Of a DNA stretch of 64,000 bases, positions 13,196 through 24,418 are shown piece after piece (within the stretch, counting starts at the first letter, position 1; each line of letters begins with the position of its first letter). The stretch covers positions 2,991,879 through 3,055,878 of the forward strand of contig JAKSZT010037307.1 in the NCBI GenBank assembly GCA_026826555.1. The letters run 5' to 3'. This stretch comes from Tolypeutes matacus. Its lineage: Eukaryota; Chordata; Mammalia; Cingulata; Chlamyphoridae. Made by a program: the position numbers and the translations under genes. Under the pieces are notes generated by a model, which saw nothing but the letters and a program-made list of their open reading frames with translations, did no database searches and was not told where the DNA came from.

Positions 13196-13316
13196 TTATT
13201 TGTTTGCTTGTTTGTTTGCTTGTTTGTTTTGATTTTTAGGACGTACCAGGGATCAAACCCAGGACCTCATACATGGGAAGCAGGTGCTCAACCACTTGAG
13301 CTACATCCACTACCCT
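13196..13316 (-). mobile_element. tRNA-Ala-like monomer SINE, antisense
   Basis: Read on the minus strand: gatgtagctcaagtggttga..ggtttgatccctggtacgt, with a (TTTGTTTG)n tail in place of poly(A). Confidence 0.78.
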
Positions 13317-13710
13317 GGAAATAACATAGTAAATGATATGTCCTTAACTATAGACTTTTCAGAAAAGCAGTGTCAGATGATGCAGCCCATCAGAATAATT
13401 GCAGAGATCAAATTATTCTTTTCAAGCAGATGGCTAGAGAAGAAAATAGGCAGAATCTGGAGATGACTGGCTAAGTGTCCTAGAGCAGACATTGTATAGC
13501 AGTTCAGGGAGGGAGTGTAGGAATCCATCATTGCCCACACTGGAGTGTAGAGTATGGTAGATGACTTCTCTTGGTAGGTAGATGAAACATGGTGTGAGAC
13601 AAAGCCAGGGAATTCTCTGGCTAATGGAATATATTTATATATCTCAGCTCAGTTGTGTTTATGATTTCTCCACCCTACTCTATCATCAAGAATGTTAAAA
13701 AATAGCTGAC

Positions 13711-14091
13711 TGGGAAGCAGATGTGCACAAGCAATTAAGCTCCCGTCTACCACATGGGAGGTCCTGGGTTCAGTTCCTGGTGCCTTCTAAAGATGAGCAA
13801 GACAGCGAACTGACGTGACAGGCTGGTGCGGTGAACTGACGCAACAAGAGACACTAGGAGGAAAACATAACAAGAAACACAACAAAGCAGCGAGTGGAGG
13901 TGGCTCCAGCGATTAGGCCCCTCCAGGAGGCCCCAGGTTCCATTCCCAGTATCTCCTAAAAAAAGGGAAGACAATCACACAACAGACAGTGAGCTCAAAC
14001 AACTAGGGGGTAGGGAGAAATAAATAAATAAATATAATCTTTTAAAAAATAAAATGAAATAAAGCTGCTATAAATATTCGTGTTTAAAAAA
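13711..14091 (+). mobile_element. Composite SINE with short 3' transduction
   Basis: Target duplication aaaaaatagctgac at 13697-13710 and 14092-14105 encloses a full SINE (to about 14048), then about 34 bp that resembles antisense L1 3' UTR (aataaagctgctataaatat), then a second poly(A). The extra segment is inside the duplication, so it moved with the SINE. Confidence 0.75.
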
Positions 14092-14419
14092 AAAAAATAG
14101 CTGACCTATAGCTAAACATGCCCTCACCCCTTTGCTGTTTTTCATTCTGCTAGCCTTTAGGTTTCATTACTGTTCTTTTAAAAAAATCTTTCCATTCCTA
14201 ACAGGCTTAGGTAGAAGGAAGCTACAGTTAACTTAGGTACAAATAACTGCTTATCTTAGGAACCTAAGACAAAGCAATTAACACTCTCCTGCCTGTCTAC
14301 CAACACACAAACATACACATCTGAGAGGTGCTTGCCTGTAGCTCTGTATTAACTGTCTCCTGAGTCAGAATCTGTGACTTGCCAGGGTCAGGGTTCTAGG
14401 CACATTCCTATCTTTCATC

Positions 14420-14705
14420 TTGAATATCTTCCCCCATCTCTCCATTAATTTAAATCCTACTCCTCCTTATCATCCCAGACAAATTTCTAATTTTGCTACA
14501 GAATTACACTTGATGACTCCAGCCTACTGTGTAATCTCTCTCCTTCCTTGGAATTCTTGTGGCAGTTATTTCTGTGTGGCACTACAATTCATCTAGCACA
14601 TTTCATATGCTGTCCTAAACTGTTTTCTTATATATTTTGTCTTGTCTTCCCCTTGAGATTGTCACCTCCTTGAGGGGAGAAAGCACCTGATTGTTTTGTT
14701 GCTTC
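14420..14705 (+). mobile_element. Old L2-like LINE fragment
   Basis: Sequence such as gattgtcacctccttgagggg resembles the conserved 3' end of mammalian L2. It is diverged, and its edges are approximate. Confidence 0.45.
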
Positions 14706-14711
14706 CCCCCC

Positions 14712-14803
14712 CCCTTTTTTTTTTTCAGAGGGTACTGGGGAACAAACCCGGGCCCTCATACATGCAAAGCAGGCACTCAGCCACTGAGCTACACCTGCTC
14801 CCC
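14712..14803 (-). mobile_element. tRNA-Ala-like monomer SINE, antisense
   Basis: The minus strand reads ggggagcaggtgtagctcag..tgctttgcatgtatgagggc, with the TGC anticodon position of tRNA-Ala intact and a B box (gggtttgttccc). Confidence 0.82.
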
Positions 14804-15109
14804 TCTTCCCTTTATTTGAAGGTAAATCTTTTGACATTGAGCGCACACATTTTTTTCTTATTCTATTAATGACCCTTAGGTGGCACCCTTTGAATACTAG
14901 ACAGCATGTGACTGCCTGTGGGGAATCTGCCTGTCTCAGGTTACAGATATTTTTCTTCCAGTGATAACTCAGGATTGAAATATCATTATTTTAAACACTC
15001 AGTTGCCAGCCTTCTATAGTTCCCTAATATCTGTTGTGACCCCTTTAGCTAAACCATAAATGTTCTCTTACACAGGCATTTACCAGATATTTCATATTCT
15101 TTCTTGTAG

Positions 15110-15223
<114 letters not shown>

Positions 15224-15372
15224 TGAGTAAGAGTCTGTTTACCAGGATTTAGGAAAAACTGTTAAAATGTTTCTCTTAAGTTTTCAAGTCATACTCTTCT
15301 GACCCATTTCTGTGTTGTATAGATAAGTTTGGGGTCTTGCCTTATAATTTATGAGCGTGTCCATTATTTCAG

Positions 15373-15447
15373 ATGTCAGAAAGAATGAAGATTGTGGATG
15401 TAATAGGAGAGAAGGTCTATAAGGATGGAGAGCGTATCATCACTCAG
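15373..15447 (+). CDS. PRKAR2A: PRKAR2A coding exon: start of cAMP-binding domain B
   Basis: The exon has 75 bases (25 codons), phase 0 at both ends, and is separated from the previous exon by only 161 bp. It encodes [20 protein letters not shown] then RIITQ. The first codon is ATG where I recall Val in human, so SLE-V-SERMK becomes SLE-M-SERMK. This ATG is an internal codon, not a start. Lys-Val-Tyr replaces Lys-Ile-Tyr. Both changes are conservative. Confidence 0.95.
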
Positions 15448-15664
15448 GTGAGTGGGGGACTCGTACAGCTTTTTCCTGGAAGTCACTGCCTGAAGGACTA
15501 AAGCTGTCATTGGTCTCACAAAACTTCCAGATCATCCCACTGTTGAGTGCTCATGCTGCGACGGTATGAGGAACTTGCTTCCTGCAGCCTCTGAAACCCA
15601 TTGACATGGACATCTCTGGCCATCATTTACCTTTCCTTGGCTTCTGGCGTTTGTTCTTTAGTGT

Positions 15665-15817
15665 GTCTTGCCCTTTCTTTCTTTCTTGCCCTTTCTTTCT
15701 CTCTTTCTCTTTCTCTCTTTTCTCTCTCTTTCCTTCCCTCCCTCTCTTCTTTCCTTCCTTCCTTCATCTGTCTCTCTCTCTCCCTTCCTTCCTTTATCTT
15801 TTTTATTTTTCTTGTAG

Positions 15818-15865
<48 letters not shown>
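15665..15865 (+). repeat. Polypyrimidine microsatellite (CTTT/CCTT/CT)n with (CA)n end
   Basis: Almost 180 bases of nearly pure pyrimidine ((ctttc)n, (ccttc)n, (tctc)n) end in (CA)11. It lies about 220 bp after the donor of the 75-bp PRKAR2A exon. Confidence 0.9.
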
Positions 15866-15866
15866 A

Positions 15867-16270
15867 CCCAAATTTCCCATTTTAACCCGTTATGCATACA
15901 ATTCAGTGAGATTAATTATGTTCACGATATTGTGCTACCAGCACCACCACCCATTACCAAAACTTTTTTTATCACCCCTAGCAGAAACTCTGTACCCATT
16001 AAGCAATAACTTCCCACCCCTGGTATCCTATAGTCCAGTTTCTCTCTGTGTATTTGCTTATTCTAGGTATTTCATATAAGTGAAATCATACAATATGTCT
16101 GACTTATTTCGCTTTTGTGTCTGACTTATTTCGCTCAACATGATGTCTTCAAGGTTCATCCATGTTGTGGCATGTATCAGGACTTCATTTCTTTCTATGG
16201 CTGAATAATACTCCATTGCGTGTGTTTGTGTATATATAAACACACACGCACATACCACCTTTTGTTTATA
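15867..16270 (-). mobile_element. Antisense L1 3' end
   Basis: Typical antisense L1 text (ctcaacatgatgtcttcaag, ggttcatccatgttgtggca). A short local duplication (gtctgacttatttcgct twice, 16096-16133) is inside. Confidence 0.75.
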
Positions 16271-16299
16271 GGATGTCATTTTCTTTTGACCCCAAGTAA

Positions 16300-17265
16300 G
16301 CTTCATTCATCATTGTTAAAACCTGGAGAAGGTAAGATAGTGGTGCACTCTGCCATCTCTACATTTGGCGTAAAGGTGCCCTCTTTGCTAATCTGACAGA
16401 AAACTGAGTCCTCAGTCTTCAGTAATTGACCAGATTTGTAAGACATCTTTAGTATTTCCTTTGTACCTTTTTCTTGTGTTATCTTTGGATACAATTAGGA
16501 TCACCACATAGTGGGCTGGGCCATTATAATGAGTACTGTCTAATGCATTTTCTTTTTCTACCTTGTTTGCATTTTGAATTATATGTAAAGAATAGTATAT
16601 TAGGGGCTTTTCTGGATATATTCTTCTGTGCCGGTAGTTCTAGCAAGAGCACTGTTAAGATATCTTGTTGCTCTGGGTTGGGTGATGTGCCCATTCTTGA
16701 ACCCAGTTCCAGGACTAGGAAAAGGGAAGACTCAGATTGGTCAGCCCTGAATCCTGGGCCCACCCCTGGGGCCTGTATGTGGAGTTGGCCCCACCCGAAC
16801 CACAGATATAAGGGGAGAAAGAAGCTCCTAACAGAAGTAAAGAACTAACAAAAAAGCTATGTCTAAATGGTATCTGTAAATGTCTCTTTCTTAGATGCCT
16901 TTACAATTACTAATTCCTTTGATTAGAAATTAGTTTGATTCCATAGTTATTAAGATAGACAAGTAGGACAAAATATGATAAATGTTACAATGAAGGTGTA
17001 TGTGAATGACAATGAGAGCATATAAAATACTTTAGGCTATCATATGACTTCATGGAGGAAATGGCATTTGAGTTGGGCTTAAAGGAAAAGTACCATTGCA
17101 GCAGTTGAGGTCAAAGAATGGTCTTACAGGGCTAGAGAACAGGGTGAGCAAAAGCTCTCTGGGTGTGAGCTGTGTGCCAGGGCAGGTATCCTGGTTTGGT
17201 AAGAATGTAGGGCTAGGATTGTGGGAACATGGCATCGGATTAGGCAGATAAGGCTTAGCGCTCTC
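16300..17265 (+). other. PRKAR2A intron, mostly unassigned; L2-like antisense part
   Basis: 16300-16970 holds no element I can name, though 16680-16800 looks like an old interspersed repeat. About 17050-17230 resembles antisense L2 (gtgtgccagggcaggtatcc). Confidence 0.4.
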
Positions 17266-18098
17266 ACAAAAAAAACGAAGAACCTAAAGCTGCCCAAAGG
17301 ACCTGCTTTGGGGGTCAGCAGACCAGGGATTGCTCTCCAACTCCCGGGAGGTTAAGTGACAGAGAGACAAAGAAGCTGAAGCAACAAACTGAGTTACTAA
17401 ATGTCCCGGCTTCTGGGAAGGGTTCCCCTCCCCTACCCCCAAGATATTCAGTAAGGGTAAAACCCCTGGTGCATTGCAGCTGACTGAGAGGAGAGCAGAT
17501 ATCTTCCTCCCTGCCATCTGTTTACAAGGGAAAATGGAGGAAGAGTCGGGGTGGTTCGTCAGTGAATTGGGCCAGCAGAGCCCACTTTGAATCTCAGCTC
17601 TGCCAGAGGAAAGCAAAGGAAAACCGCGAGCTACACCTCTGTGGAGAGGTGCGCCAACAAGCGCCACCTGCTGGCCGGTCTGGAAACTACATGGGCAGAA
17701 ACTTTTAGCGCTCTCTTTACCCCACCCCCGGGAGAAAGTCTGCACCCCATTAGTGAGTCCCTATCATGATTTTGGTAACTTAAGCTGGGCAATTTTAAAG
17801 ACTTTGGATAAGTTGAATCAAGTATCAAAAAGCTGTGAAAAAAATAATAGGCAAAAGAGAGAAATTGGCTATTAGAGTAAATTGACCAAAATATCTGATG
17901 CCTAGACATCAGCAAAAAATTACAAGCTATACTAGGAAACAGGAAGAGATGGCCCAGCCAAAGGAACAAACCAAATATCCTGAAGAGATTCAGGACTGAA
18001 GACAATTAATGATAATCACACAGCTCTTCTAAATCAATTTAAAGAATTGAAGAAAAATACATGACTGAAGAGATAAAGGATATTAGGAAGACACTGGG

Positions 18099-18190
18099 GG
18101 ACAGATGTGGCTCAAATGGTTGGGCGTCCGTCTCCCATATGGAGGAACCTGGGTTCAATCCCCGGGACCTCCCGGTAAAAAAAAAAAAAA
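18099..18190 (+). mobile_element. Short tRNA-like SINE inside L1 ORF1
   Basis: 92-bp monomer ending in pure poly(A), with target duplication gaagacactggg at 18087-18098 and 18191-18202. Confidence 0.9.
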
Positions 18191-19310
18191 GAAGACACTG
18201 GGTGAGCATAAAGAGCAATTTGAAAGTCTGCAAAGAAAAGCAGCAGACCTTATGGGAATAAAAGACACAATAGATGAGATTGAAAATAAATTAGAGGCAT
18301 GTAAGGGCAGATTTGAACTACTTGAAGACAGAATTAGTGATTTCAAAGACAACATCTGAACTGGAAAAGACAGGAGAACAGAGGGAGAAGAGAATAGAAA
18401 AAACGGAACAGAGTCTCAGGGAATTGAATGACAACGTGAAATGCAAAAACATACACACTATCAGCGTTCCAGGAGAAGAGAATGGAATGGGGCAGAAAGA
18501 ATATTTGAGGAAATAATGACTGAAAACTTCCCTACCCTTATGAAAGACATAAATATCAATATCCAAGGAGGACAACGCACCCCAAACAGAATAAACACAA
18601 ATAGACCTACCCTGAGACACTTACTATTCAGAACAACAAATATCAGAGATAAAGAGAAGATTTTGAAAGCAGCAAGAGAAAAGCAAAGCATCACATACAA
18701 AGGGAACTCAATAAGATTAAGTGCCGACCTCTCATCAGAAACTATGGAGGAGAAAAGAAAGCGGTATGGTGTATTTAAGGTATTGAAAGAGAAGAACTGC
18801 CAGCCAAGAATTCTGTATCCGGCAAAGCTATCCTTCAAAAATGAGGGTAAGTCCAAAGTCTTCACAGACAAAAACTGGTAGAATATGTTACCAAAAGACC
18901 AGAATTCCAAGATACACTAAAGGGAGTGCTGCAGCCAGAAAGGAAGAAACAAGGAAAAGAGACTTGGAGAAGAGTATAGAAATGAAGAATATGAGAAAGG
19001 GTAAAAAGATAGACTGTAGTATGATACAACAGAAAGCCAAAGGTCAAAATGGATGAAGTAAGTAATGCCTTTACAGTTACAATATTGAATGTTAATGGCT
19101 TGAATTACCCAATCAAAAGACACAGACTGATAGAATGGATTAAAAACTATGACCCATCTATGTTGTCTACAAGAGACTCACCTCAGATGTAAGGACACAA
19201 CCAGGTTAAAAGTAAAAGGTTAGAAAAAGATATTCCATGCAAATAGTAACCAAAAAAGAGCTGGAGTAGCAATAATAATAACGGGCAAAATAGATTTTAA
19301 ATGCAAAACT

Positions 19311-19709
19311 GGGGGGAAACGAAAGTGGCTCAAGCAATTGGACTCCCGCCTACCATATAGGAGATGCAGGGTTCAATTCCCGGGGCCTCCTGGTGAAAGG
19401 CAAGCTGGCCTGCATGGCGAGCTGACCTGAGCGGAGAGCTGGCACAGCAAGAGGATGCAACAAAAAGATTCACAGAGGAGAGACAATAAGAGATGCAACA
19501 GACCAGGGAGCTGAGGTGGCACAAGAGATTGAATGCCTGTCTCCCACTCCGGAAGGTCCCAAGATCGATTCCCGGTGCCGCCTAAAGAGAAAACAAGCAG
19601 GCACAAAAGAACACACAGAGAGCACAAAACCACACGTGCATGGTTTTGCAAGCACAAAACAACAAGGTGGGGGGAATAAATAAAAAATAAATCTTTAAAA
19701 TAAATAAAT
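19311..19709 (+). mobile_element. Composite SINE inside L1 ORF2
   Basis: Two-unit SINE with target duplication aaatgcaaaact (19299-19310) and aaatgcacaact (19710-19721). Confidence 0.88.
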
Positions 19710-19952
19710 AAATGCACAACTGTTATAAGCGATGAAGAAGGTCATTATATATTAATAAAAGGGGCAATTCAACAAGAAGAAATAACTATTCTAAATATTT
19801 ATGCACCTAACCTCAGTGCCCCAAGATACATGAGGCACACACAGGCAAAGCTGAAGGGAGAAATAGATCTCTCTACAATATTATTTGGAGACCTCAATAC
19901 ACCACTCTCAGTATTGGATAGAACATCTGGACAGAGAATAAAGAAAGAAACA

Positions 19953-20604
19953 CTGTGAATATACTTGCTGTGTGATAATCAGAGTAGGCTAAGCATTCAC
20001 TATATTGGAAACCATGCATGTGTCCCCAGACCTAGTTTTTCTCCCTGCGTCTGGTTTTTAGAATGCTGGTGATAAACCAAGCCTGATTTATTATATGTCC
20101 ATCCTGTATGGGAAATGACTGTAACTCTAGGTATTTTGGTCAACCTTGAGAGAGATAGCAGGGTGACGACGGATGTGGCTCAAATGGTTGGGCGTCCGTT
20201 TCCCATATGGAGGGACCTGGGTTCAATCCCCAGGACCTCCCGGTAAAAATAAAAAATAAAAAAATATAGAAGGTGCACGGGCCACTGGGCCTTGCGCATG
20301 GGTGTGCTGTCAGGCCCCGCCAAGCCACACAGTAAGATGATGGCATAACAAGAGAGTGACACAAGGGAGAGCCAAGACGAGACACGCCGCAAAACCAGGA
20401 ACTAAGGTGGCACAGGCGGTAGGGCACCTCTCTCCCACATTGGAGTTTCTGAGGATTGAATCCCAGTGAAGACAGGAGAAGGATGAGAAGAGAGCAGGAA
20501 GCAGACACAGAGAATTGCCCAGCAAATGGACATAAAAACAGTAAAAACGAGGGGGGGGTATAGAATGGATAAAAGCTAATAAATAAATAAGTCTTTTTTA
20601 AAAA
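19953..20604 (+). mobile_element. SINE with about 210 bp of extra 5' sequence
   Basis: The duplication aaagaaaca at 19944-19952 and 20605-20613 brackets about 210 bp of non-L1, non-SINE sequence (19953-20163) followed by a composite SINE (20164-20604). L1 ORF2 continues cleanly on either side, so both parts appear to have entered together. Confidence 0.65.
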
Positions 20605-20894
20605 AAAGAAACAGAACTTGAATAATAAGATGAATGAACTAGACCTAACAGACATCTATAGAGCACTGCACCCCAAAACAGCAGGATATGCATTCTTTTC
20701 AAGTGCTCATGGATCCTTCTCCAAGATAGACCATATGCTGGGTCACAATACAGGTCTCAAGAAACTTAAAAAGATGGAAATTATACAAAACACTTCTGAT
20801 CATAACAGAATGAAGCTGGAAATCAATAATGGACAGAAGAAGGGAAATTCATAAATATGTGGAGATTAAACAACACTCTTAAACCATCATTGGG

Positions 20895-21084
20895 GGAAGC
20901 GGCTGTGGCTCAATCGGTGGGGCTCCCGTTTACCATATGGGAGGCCCCGGGTTCGGTTCCCGGGGCCTCCTGGTGAAGGCAAGCCCGCCTGCACGGCGTG
21001 GTTGGCTGACCCAGTGAGCACAAGCAGCAAGGGGGTGATAAATGAATAAATAAATAAAATCTTTAAAAAAAAAAAAAAAAAAAA
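20895..21084 (+). mobile_element. Young Dasypus-type SINE
   Basis: Full-length copy with gggttcggttcccgg B box. Exact target duplication aaaccatcattggg at 20881-20894 and 21085-21098. Confidence 0.94.
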
Positions 21085-21180
21085 AAACCATCATTGGGTC
21101 AAAGAAGAAATTGTGAGAATTCAGCAAATATTTTCAGATAAATGAAAATGAGAAGACAGCATATCAAAACCTATGGGACA

Positions 21181-21351
21181 TTCTCCTCTAGTATGCTGAG
21201 GTCCCACTAGCTACTTTTTACCGTTGTTGGTTTCTGAACCCTTTGTGAAATTTTAATTTGTCCACTCTCATATTCCTTTTCTACATATTTAACCTCTGAG
21301 GCAGACTTCATTTTCCCTAGGAAAATTTTAGGAATAATAAAGGAGAAGAGA

Positions 21352-21382
<31 letters not shown>
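21181..21382 (+). pseudogene. 5'-truncated retrocopy of an unknown mRNA 3' end
   Basis: About 180 bp unrelated to L1 or SINE ends with AATAAA (21336-21341), 19 more bases, then poly(A) of about 25. The L1 sequence aaaacctatgggaca is repeated at 21166-21180 and 21383-21397 as target duplication. This is the signature of an L1-mobilised cellular transcript cut short at its 5' end. I do not recognise the parent gene; no coding part is present. Confidence 0.7.
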
Positions 21383-21386
<4 letters not shown>

Positions 21387-21546
21387 CCTATGGGACACCA
21401 CAAAGGCAGTGCTGAGAGGGAAATTTATAGCTCTCAATGCTTACAGTAAAAAGGAAGAAAATGCTAAAAATTGATGTTCTAATTGTACACCTGGGCTAAG
21501 TTGCAGGAATGGAAGGTGTTGACCAGCCTGAGGTGCTTTAAATTAC

Positions 21547-21640
21547 CCCCCAAATGGGGAACAGATGTAGCTCAGTGGTTGAGCACCTGCTTCCCATGTC
21601 AGTTTCAATCCCTGGTACCTCCTAAAATTAAATAAATAAA
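21547..21640 (+). mobile_element. tRNA-Ala-like monomer SINE with internal deletion
   Basis: gggaacagatgtagctcagtgg start and ccctggtacctcc end are intact; bases between the anticodon arm and the B box are partly lost. Confidence 0.78.
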
Positions 21641-22772
21641 TTATCCCCCAGAAACCTCCACTTCATCCTAAAGGCCCAAGGCCAGTGTCCTTCCCACTGG
21701 GTTTTCAAAGAGGTGTGAGAAGAAACAGTATTTCTTGGAGTATCTGTGCTCATAAAGATAGGAGTACTAGGTGGGGATGCAGAATAGACACCAATGAAGA
21801 TAAAGCACAGCTTATAGGCCCCTTTTGGTAGTGTCTCTAGACCAAGTATTCTCAAAGTGAAGTTCTGGGGCCAGCGTTATCAGTATCATATGAAAACCTG
21901 TTAGAGATGCAAGTTCTTGGGCTCCACCCCAGACCTATGGAATCCAAAACTGTTTTATATAATTTTTTTTGTTTTGGTCAGCTTTGTTGAAGTTTATTTT
22001 ACATACAATAAAATTATCAATTTTAAGTGTAAATTCAAAGAATTTTGTAACCACCCTCACAATCATGTTATACATAATGTCCAGAAACCCAAAAACTTCC
22101 TTCATTTCCATTTCCAGTCAACCCCCTCCCAAACCCCCTTACCCTTAGAAGCCACCGATCTGCTTTTATCACTATAGAAACTGTGTTTCTAGAACTTCAT
22201 AAAAATGGAATCATATAATATGTGATCTTTTGTGTCTATTCTTTTTTTTTTTTTTTTAGCATAATGTTTTTTAGATTCATCCATGATGTGTTTATCAGTC
22301 GATTGTTCCTGTTCCTTTGTGTTGCTGAGTAGTATTTCATTGTATGGATGTACCATAATTTATTTTTCCTTTAGCCATTGAGAGACATTTGGGTTCTTTC
22401 CGATTTTTGGCAGTTATGACTAAAACTGTTATGAATCATTTGCCTACAAAATTTTGTGTGGACAAATGCATTTATTTATTTTACTTTATTAATATTTAAG
22501 TTAAATACCTAGGAATGGAATTGCCAAGTCATATGTATGTTTAACTTCATATTCATAAATGTATATTTTTAAAAATGACTATACTATTTACATTCCCATC
22601 AGCAATATATGAGAGCTCCACTTGCTCTGCCTCCTCACCAACACTAAGTGTTGACAGTCTTTTTAATTTTATCTATTCTAATGGGTATGAAGCGTTACCT
22701 CATTTTGGTTTTAATTTGCATTCCCTAATGTCTAATGATGTTGAGCATCTTTTCCTGTGATTGCTTGCCATA

Positions 22773-23403
22773 TGTATTAGTCTGCCAAAGGGGTGCTGAT
22801 GCAAAGTACCAGAAATTTGTTGGCTTTTATACAGGGTATGTATTTGGGATAGAAGCTTACCGTTACAAGGCCCTAAAGAGTCCCAACTCAAGGTACCATA
22901 AGAGGTACTTTCTCACCTAAAGTCTGTTACATGTGCTGATGCAAGATGGTGGGCAAGGTCTGCAAGGGTTCAGCCTTCCTCTTCCCTCTTAAGGGTCGAT
23001 AGGCCCACTTCTCCCAATCTCAGCTGTGGGTTGGCATAAGGCTGGTCTCTCAGGCCTCTCAGTTCTCTTCACAAGGTCAGCTGTAAACTATCAGGCAAAT
23101 GCCTTATCTCTCCCTGGGGCTCCAGCATCAAAACCAAGTTCTCCCCTCTGCGTGTCTTTTTCTGTGTATCTACTCTGTGTGAGAGTCTGTTTTATCAGCC
23201 CACCAAGGGGGCAGGGACTCAACCCTGCAAACCCTAATGATGTGGTCAAATCAAAGCGTAATCTTAACGTAATTTAATCAAAGGCATCTCAGCTGAATCT
23301 AATACAATCAAAGGGGATCATGCCCAGAGGAACAGACCAGTTTACAAACATAATCAAATATCTCTTTTTGGAATTCATAAATAATATCAAACTGCCACAC
23401 CAT
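22773..23403 (-). mobile_element. Solo LTR related to the one at 7157
   Basis: Starts TGTATTAGTC and follows the 7157 copy through most of its length (gctgatgcaaagtaccagaa, gaagcttaccgttacaaggc). Host L1 bases ccata flank it (22768-22772 and 23404-23408), with a 4-base irregularity at the 3' edge. Confidence 0.75.
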
Positions 23404-23468
23404 CCATATGTTTTCTTTGGCCAAATATCTGTACAAATCTTTTTAAAATCTGGGTTGTTTGACTTTTT

Positions 23469-23689
23469 ATTTTTTTTATTTATTTATTTTTTAATATATA
23501 TATTTTTTTATTATGGGTAAAAATCAAAATTCTCACAATACATACAAACATTTGCAAAATGATATATAAATATATATGCATATATGTGTATTTGCTTACA
23601 AAAATGTGTGTGTGTATATATATATATACATATATTTTAAGAGGTGCTTAGATTACCCAAAATATTAAACGGAACCCACTGGGATTCCC
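23469..23689 (-). mobile_element. Short 5'-truncated L1 3' UTR insertion
   Basis: T-rich start, AT/GT-rich body and an end (ggtgcttagattaccc) shared with the L1 3' UTR piece at 62460. Exact 15-bp duplication gttgtttgacttttt at 23454-23468 and 23690-23704. Confidence 0.8.
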
Positions 23690-23946
23690 GTTGTTTGACT
23701 TTTTGTTAAGTTGTAAGAGTTCTTTATGCATTTTGAATATAAATCCTTTATCAGACAATTGATTTGCAAATACTTTCTCCCAGTCTGTGAATTGTAGTTT
23801 TCTTTTTTCTTAAGAGTAGCTTCTTACAAGCAAGAGTTTTTAATTTTGATGAAGTCCAGTTTATCATTTATTTCTCTTATAGTTTGTACTTTTAAATTTT
23901 TTAGTGGCCAAATTTAAAAACATAAAGGAAACAGGTGAACTTAATT

Positions 23947-24109
23947 TTTTTTTTTTTTTAATAAAGATTTTATTTATTTATTCATTTATCCCCCCCTTGC
24001 TGCTTGTGCTCGCTGGGTCAGCCAACCATGCCGTGCGGGCGGGCTTGCCTTCACCAGGAGGCCCCGGGAACCGAACCCGGGGCCTCCCATACGGTAAACG
24101 GGAGCCCTA
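23947..24109 (-). mobile_element. Dasypus-type SINE missing its 5' end
   Basis: The antisense copy stops at gggagccct, lacking the last 26 or so bases of the element's 5' end. Confidence 0.88.
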
Positions 24110-24235
24110 TGATGTGTTTGTCTGGTTTTAGTATCAATAAGTTCTCCTGGTGATTTTGATATTTGCTAAGGTGTAAGAACCACTGCTCTAGACCATCCCA
24201 AGGCTTGGTAATGCCCCTGCCTTAAGAATACTTAA

Positions 24236-24418
24236 GGGAAGCAGCTGTGGCTCAATCAGTAGGGCTCCCGTTTACCATGTGGGAGGCCCCGGGTTCGGTT
24301 CCCGGGGCCTCCTGGTGAGGGCAGGCCCGCCCGCACGGCATGGTTGGCTGACCCAGCGAGCACAAGCAGCAAGGGGGGGATAAATGAATAAATAAATAAA
24401 ATCTTTAAAAAAAAAAAA
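24236..24418 (+). mobile_element. Young Dasypus-type SINE
   Basis: Full body with gggttcggttcccgg and ATAAATAAATAAAATC tail; aagaatac occurs on both sides (24224 and 24419). Confidence 0.92.

Larger units (their letters stand above)
17716..21465 (+). mobile_element. Sense L1: 5' UTR end, ORF1, ORF2 endonuclease, with nested insertions
   Basis: Sequence like the L1 5' UTR/ORF1 start (agagatggcccagccaaagg, 17946) leads into ORF1 (about 18061-18880) and ORF2 endonuclease (about 19080-19950, 20614-20880, 21099-21165, 21398-21465). Interrupted by a SINE at 18099, a composite SINE at 19311, a chimeric SINE insertion at 19953, a SINE at 20895 and a retrocopy at 21181. Frames are broken. The block 17266-17704 just before it is GC-richer and may be more 5' UTR; an 11-bp repeat ttagcgctctc flanks it (17255 and 17705). 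Confidence 0.75.
21960..23945 (-). mobile_element. Antisense L1 interrupted by an LTR and a small L1
   Basis: Typical antisense L1 3' UTR and ORF2-end text runs 21960-22772 and resumes at 23409-23453 and 23705-23945. An LTR (22773-23403) and a short L1 piece (23469-23689) break it. Confidence 0.8.

Noticed and set aside
16219..16252. Possible palindrome gcgtgtgttt..aacacacacgc
   Set aside because: The arms are just (GT)n and (CA)n simple repeats with imperfect pairing.
17255..17715. ttagcgctctc repeated at 17255 and 17705 as a target duplication around 17266-17704
   Set aside because: The enclosed block has an A-run at its left end and no tail at the right end, which fits neither orientation of a poly(A) retroelement; kept only as a note in the L1 entry.
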